Origin: Neomicrococcus lactis
GTDB lineage: Bacteria; Actinomycetota; Actinomycetes; Actinomycetales; Micrococcaceae
Assembly (NCBI RefSeq): GCF_014200305.1
Contig: NZ_JACHBL010000001.1
Location: 1,860,001-1,924,000, forward strand
DNA length: 64,000 nt
Reading direction: 5' to 3'
The position numbers were made by a program, and so were the translations under genes. This document shows, piece by piece, positions 60,802-64,000 of the stretch (the first letter of the stretch is position 1; each line of letters begins with the position of its first letter). The notes under the pieces are model-generated. The model saw nothing but the letters and a program-made list of their open reading frames with translations, searched no databases and was not told the origin of the DNA.

Positions 60802-61119
60802 TTACAGCTTTGCTGATGAGATGTGTTCGGCGAGCGATCGAAATGCGGCGCAGATGGTTTGCTCAACGATCTCGATCGGTTCACCCGCAAACTCAAAGCC
60901 CATGACCTCCGCGTTCTCGCCGTGCTTGACGTTCGGCTGATAAGCGACAACACCGCCTTTGTACCAGTTGCTGGCATTGGGCGCAGTAGAAATAGCTACC
61001 GCAAGTTGTCCGCTAGTCAACGACTCCGCCGTGGCGATAGAGCACGGGGATGACGTGACCGCATCCACTAGTGCCCTGATGCTGCGGTCCACTTCACTGC
61101 TAAAAGCAGATTGAACCAT
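60802..61119 (-). CDS. Short CinA C-terminal domain-like protein
   Basis: A 105-residue protein with the start of the CinA/PncC amidase fold: SPCSIATAESLTSGQLAVAI, then APNASNWYKGGVVAYQPNVKH. Family members have about 160 residues and go on to a VTGVAGP loop; that part is missing and the end here is unrelated (IEIVEQTICAAFRSLAEHI). It is either a divergent short form or a decaying one. ATG 61119 follows GGAGAGAG. Confidence 0.65.
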   Translation of the reverse strand: MVQSAFSSEVDRSIRALVDAVTSSPCSIATAESLTSGQLAVAISTAPNASNWYKGGVVAYQPNVKHGENAEVMGFEFAGEPIEIVEQTICAAFRSLAEHISSAKL

Positions 61120-61197
61120 CTCTCTCCATTCTCCTACGTTAGGAGCAGTGTACGACGTAAGTGGGCCGCGGGATAGCCTACGCCCGGGCATTCTTTG

Positions 61198-61345
61198 TTA
61201 CTTCATGCCCAACCGCGACGCACCGCCGAGGCGCACCACTTCCCCAGTCACCATGGCATGGGACGCGAGGGCTACCACGAGCAAGGCAGGTGTCTCCGGT
61301 TTGCCTCGGCGGTTTGGGAACGGGACGGACACACCCCTAAGAACG
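61198..61345 (-). pseudogene. C-terminal remnant of a short-chain dehydrogenase
   Basis: Minus-strand reading before the TAA at 61198-61200: RRGKPETPALLVVALASHA, then MVTGEVVRLGGASRLGMK. This matches the end of an SDR (RLGKPEE.A.LVVFLAS..A..VTG..I..DGG). No start or NAD-binding part is present. Confidence 0.65.
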
Positions 61346-61350
61346 GGACT

Positions 61351-61782
61351 CTAAGTACGGGGCGACTTTTTCCCGTACCCCACGAGCGCCAAGAGGCTCG
61401 CCAGGCCGGCCTCGGTACCGGGCCACAAGCGAGTCACCGTTCCTAGGCCAGCGTGTTTGGTCGCAAAGCGAAGCACTAAAATTACGGCGACGGCGTCGTC
61501 CGCATAGCCCAGAACCGGGATGAAATCCGGCACTAGATCAATGGGCAACAGCAAATACCCCAGCAACCCGTACAGCATCCAGCGGGCGCCACGGGGGACG
61601 GACGGATCCGTGGCCAAGCGCTTGACGAGCCGAATAACGTCCGGTACCAGACGCATGATCTCGCGCCAATTCACGTCCTTGCCCATGCGATTTTGCTGCC
61701 ACCACAGCACAGTAATCAGAAGCGCCCAGATCACAAGCAGCGCGGCAACAATCATCAAAACGGTGCTCAGCCAGTCGGGCAT
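61351..61782 (-). CDS. DUF1232 (YkvA-like) membrane protein
   Basis: A 143-residue protein: an N-terminal membrane helix (LIVAALLVIWALLITVLWW-type), a cytoplasmic middle, and the DUF1232 hallmark GYLLLPIDLVPDFIPVLGYADD. Function unknown. ATG 61782. Confidence 0.9.
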   Translation of the reverse strand: MPDWLSTVLMIVAALLVIWALLITVLWWQQNRMGKDVNWREIMRLVPDVIRLVKRLATDPSVPRGARWMLYGLLGYLLLPIDLVPDFIPVLGYADDAVAVILVLRFATKHAGLGTVTRLWPGTEAGLASLLALVGYGKKSPRT

Positions 61783-61922
61783 GAAATCACTCCACGAGAA
61801 CTCGGATCGGATAAATACAGCTTAATTCCGCAGGAAATTGGGGCAGAGTCCGGACGGATACTTGGCGCCGAGGGTGGCGAACTGATTAATATTCAAACCG
61901 CGCCGGCAATGAACCAGCGAAC

Positions 61923-62381
61923 TTACCCCTCAATCCGTCGCGCCCCGGCTCCACCGGCGCCGAGCTGGTCGCCTGGATTGAGAAGGGCGCAGGCTTTCAT
62001 CGAGAGGCAGCCGCAGCCAATGCAGCCGGTGAGTTCTTGCTCGAGTTTTTCGATACCGCGGCGGCGATGTTCCAGTGTCGTTTTCCAGCGGCGGGAGGCT
62101 TTGTCCCAGTCCGCTTGCGAGGGCGATTCCGTGAGGGGAACCTCAGAGAATGCATCCTTGACGTCCTCGAGTGGGATGCCCAGGCGTTTCGCCACGGAGA
62201 TGAGAGCCACGCGACGGATCATGTAGCGGCGATAGCGGCGCTGGTTACCGGCCGTGCGTTCGGAGGCGATGAGCCCCAAACGCTCGTAGTAGTGGAGCGC
62301 GGAGACGGCGGCGCCAGTGCGCTGGCTCATCTCCCCCACGCTAAACCATTCGTGGGCGTCAGATGACTCCGATCTGGTCAC
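61923..62381 (-). CDS. soxR: Redox-sensing MerR-family activator SoxR
   Basis: A 152-residue MerR-type protein: HTH GEMSQRTGAAVSALHYYERLGLI, helix region and the [2Fe-2S] cluster motif CIGCGCLSMKAC (CX2CXCX5C). Oxidation of the cluster activates transcription. The start is GTG 62381 with GGAGGAC upstream. It diverges from the flavin reductase gene, which could be a target. Confidence 0.94.
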   Translation of the reverse strand: MTRSESSDAHEWFSVGEMSQRTGAAVSALHYYERLGLIASERTAGNQRRYRRYMIRRVALISVAKRLGIPLEDVKDAFSEVPLTESPSQADWDKASRRWKTTLEHRRRGIEKLEQELTGCIGCGCLSMKACALLNPGDQLGAGGAGARRIEG

Positions 62382-62460
62382 GGCGAGTCCTCCCTTTTGA
62401 CCTCAACCTCACTTGAGGTTTTAGTCTAAGCCCACAAGCCAACAAAGGAAGAGTTAACCT

Positions 62461-62958
62461 GTGACTATGACCGCCACTGACCTTTCCACCCTGTTCAAGG
62501 ACGCTTTTCGCGATCATCCTGCGGGAGTCGCCATTATTACCGCGCAGGGTTCGCGCGGACCAGTGGGGCTAACGGCATCAAGCGTGGCATCGGTATCAGC
62601 GGAGCCGCCAGCGTTGGTGTTCTCGGTGACGCGATCAACGGGAAGCGCGGGGGCAATTATGGCGGCAGAGTCCGTCTTGGTGCATCTGCTGGATTCGCGG
62701 CACGCGCAGATTGCCCGAGATTTCGCGGCCTCGGACGGCGAGCGCTTTACAGCCGAGCAGGGCTGGGAGTTTTTGCCCACAGGTGAGCCGCACTTGGTGG
62801 GCGTTCGGGCAGCTTTGAGATGCCAGATCATGGAGACGGTGCGCGTGGGCACGTCAACGCTCGTGGTGGCGGAGGTCTTGGACGTCATCACCGGCGAGAG
62901 TGCGCATCCAATGATCTACCGCGACCGTGCGTTCCGCGGCACTGGGGATGAGCTTTAG
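62461..62958 (+). CDS. Flavin reductase family protein
   Basis: A 165-residue split-barrel flavin reductase (HpaC/DszD-like): FRDHPAGVAIITAQG, GPVGLTASSVASVSAEPPALVF and HLLDSRHAQIARDFA. It would supply FMNH2 or FADH2 to two-component monooxygenases, perhaps to the five in the sulfur region 45-60 kb away. GTG 62461 has GGAAGAG upstream. Divergent from soxR. Confidence 0.9.
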   Translation: MTMTATDLSTLFKDAFRDHPAGVAIITAQGSRGPVGLTASSVASVSAEPPALVFSVTRSTGSAGAIMAAESVLVHLLDSRHAQIARDFAASDGERFTAEQGWEFLPTGEPHLVGVRAALRCQIMETVRVGTSTLVVAEVLDVITGESAHPMIYRDRAFRGTGDEL

Positions 62959-62960
62959 GG

Positions 62961-64000
62961 CTACCCCCTGTATTCGGTTGCGGCGAATGCGGCGATGCCG
63001 GTCAGCGCGCGGCCAATCGTCAGTTGGTGCACCTCGTCCGTGCCCTCGTAGGTGCGGACGGATTCGAGGTTGTTCGCGTGGCGCAGCGGCGAGTAATCGA
63101 GCGTGATGCCGTTGCCACCGAGCATTTCGCGCGCGTCGCGCGCTACCTCTATGGCAACCCGGCAATTATCGAGTTTGCCTACGGAAATCATTGGCGGCGT
63201 CGTACCGGAAGAATCCTTCTGCCGCCCAATCTGGTGAGCCAGCAGGTAACCCTTGTTGATAGCCACAGCCATATCCGCGAGCTTGGTCTGCGTGATTTGG
63301 TAGGCGGCCAGCGGGTTGCCGAACTGCATGCGCTCCCCCGCGTACCGAAGCACCTCGTTGAAGGAATCGCGCGCGGCGCCCATGACGCCCCAAATGATGC
63401 CGTAGCGGGCCTCGTTCAAGCATTGGAACGGACCCTTCAAACCGATAGCGCTGTCTGCGGGAAGGATCGCGGAGGCTGGCAAGCGGACATCGGTCAGCGT
63501 GATCTCGCACTGCACGGACGCGCGCATAGACATCTTCTGCGTAATAGCGACGGCCTCAAAACCTGGCGTATTCGTAGGGACCACGAAGCCGCGCACGCCG
63601 CGGCCGTCGCCGATCTCACCGGTCTGCGCCCAGATAATTGCCACGTTCGCGAGAGTGGCCAGACCAATCCAACGTTTCTTGCCGTTGAGGATCCAGTCGC
63701 CGCTGGCATCCTGGCGCGCCACCGTGGTCATGGACGCCGGGTCAGAGCCGGCGGTTGGCTCGGTCAGACCGAAGCAACCCACCACGCGACCAGCCGCCAT
63801 ATCTGGCAGCCACTGCTGCTTCTGCTCTTCGGAGCCATGCTTGAAGATCGCGGACATCGCGAGCGATCCCTGCACGCTCACAAAGGTCCGCAGACCGGAG
63901 TCGCCGGCCTCAAGTTCTTGCGCTGCCAGGCCGTATTCCACGGCAGAGCGACCGGCGCAACCGTAGCCCTTGAGGTGCATTCCCAACAGGCCCAACCGGC
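62961..64000 (-). CDS. Acyl-CoA dehydrogenase (glutaryl-CoA dehydrogenase-like), 5' end missing
   Basis: The C-terminal 345 or so residues of an acyl-CoA dehydrogenase; the gene continues past the right edge. GYGCAGRSAVEYGLAAQELE, FGLTEPTAGSDPASM, LNGKKRWIGLATLANVAIIW, EMLGGNGITLDYS and the catalytic Glu in VRTYEGTDEVHQL match glutaryl-CoA dehydrogenases. It acts in amino-acid or dicarboxylate breakdown. Its stop lies 2 bases past the flavin reductase stop on the opposite strand. Confidence 0.92.
   Translation of the reverse strand, partial: RLGLLGMHLKGYGCAGRSAVEYGLAAQELEAGDSGLRTFVSVQGSLAMSAIFKHGSEEQKQQWLPDMAAGRVVGCFGLTEPTAGSDPASMTTVARQDASGDWILNGKKRWIGLATLANVAIIWAQTGEIGDGRGVRGFVVPTNTPGFEAVAITQKMSMRASVQCEITLTDVRLPASAILPADSAIGLKGPFQCLNEARYGIIWGVMGAARDSFNEVLRYAGERMQFGNPLAAYQITQTKLADMAVAINKGYLLAHQIGRQKDSSGTTPPMISVGKLDNCRVAIEVARDAREMLGGNGITLDYSPLRHANNLESVRTYEGTDEVHQLTIGRALTGIAAFAATEYRG

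Noticed and set aside
1-64000. tRNA, rRNA, insertion sequences, prophage or plasmid functions
   Set aside because: I looked for CCA-type clover-leaf stretches, transposase motifs and integrase motifs and saw none.

Overview
The window looks like a chromosomal segment of a moderately GC-rich actinobacterium, most likely Micrococcaceae (Arthrobacter-like; genus not resolved). Signs of this are the fbaA-DUF3151 pair, mycothiol-type arsenate reductases with a CX5K loop, an LAxTG (sortase E type) surface protein, SRPBCC/ArsR pairs, a DUF6766 protein, frequent GTG/TTG starts and apparently leaderless genes. No rRNA, tRNA, insertion sequence or CRISPR array was found.

Positions 1000-27100 form an organosulfur-scavenging and methionine region. 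It holds three SfnB/DszC-type flavin monooxygenases (1021-2262, 4151-5422, 15223-16476), two NtaA/SnaA/DszA-type monooxygenases (2720-4150, 13598-15001), a complete Opp/Dpp-type ABC importer (5488-10623), an SsuABC-type importer (16769-19680), an acyl/acetyl-CoA synthetase (20784-22727) and O-acetylhomoserine sulfhydrylase with a CoA-binding protein (25236-27109). Six S-box (SAM-sensing) leader RNAs sit in front of these transcription units, three on each strand. The region therefore reads as one SAM-controlled regulon that imports organosulfur compounds, releases sulfite or sulfide oxidatively and makes homocysteine. In three + strand units the closing stem of the aptamer abuts the ribosome binding site, which suggests direct control of translation. 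Embedded in it is a NarL-type two-component system (10950-13318) with a 59-residue secreted two-cysteine peptide between the divergent regulator and kinase genes, and a near-identical 18-bp dyad motif on both sides of peptide and kinase. A PD-(D/E)XK/AbiEi-like gene (22982-24112) is bracketed by two copies of a palindromic repeat.

Positions 27100-47050 are mostly core or housekeeping genes: a sigma factor with a membrane-anchored partner carrying a repeat tail, a nitrilase-family amidase, an FAD monooxygenase, purA, a TetR regulator, a double-hotdog thioesterase, an AlkD-like protein, a CYTH-CHAD protein, an extradiol dioxygenase with a PrpF/GalD-like isomerase, Lrp/LysE, tdk, a zinc alcohol dehydrogenase, a YkvI-like transporter, an LAxTG surface protein and fbaA-DUF3151.

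Positions 47050-53810 hold metal and stress genes: TerC behind a likely yybP-ykoY (Mn2+) riboswitch, ArsR-SRPBCC, an arsenic operon of an ArsR-ArsC fusion plus two further ArsC proteins without an arsenite pump, and an ArsR-MFS pair. From 53811 to 61350 the sequence is decaying, with three pseudogenes (fadD, araC, SDR), an AT-rich stretch and small tandem duplications, mixed with stress genes (SDR, disordered protein, Dps, DUF6766, topoisomerase IB). The right end has SoxR, a flavin reductase and a truncated acyl-CoA dehydrogenase.

A short sequence, TACGACGNCGC(A/C)GC, recurs about 20 times on both strands, in genes and between them, once as an inverted pair in a hairpin.
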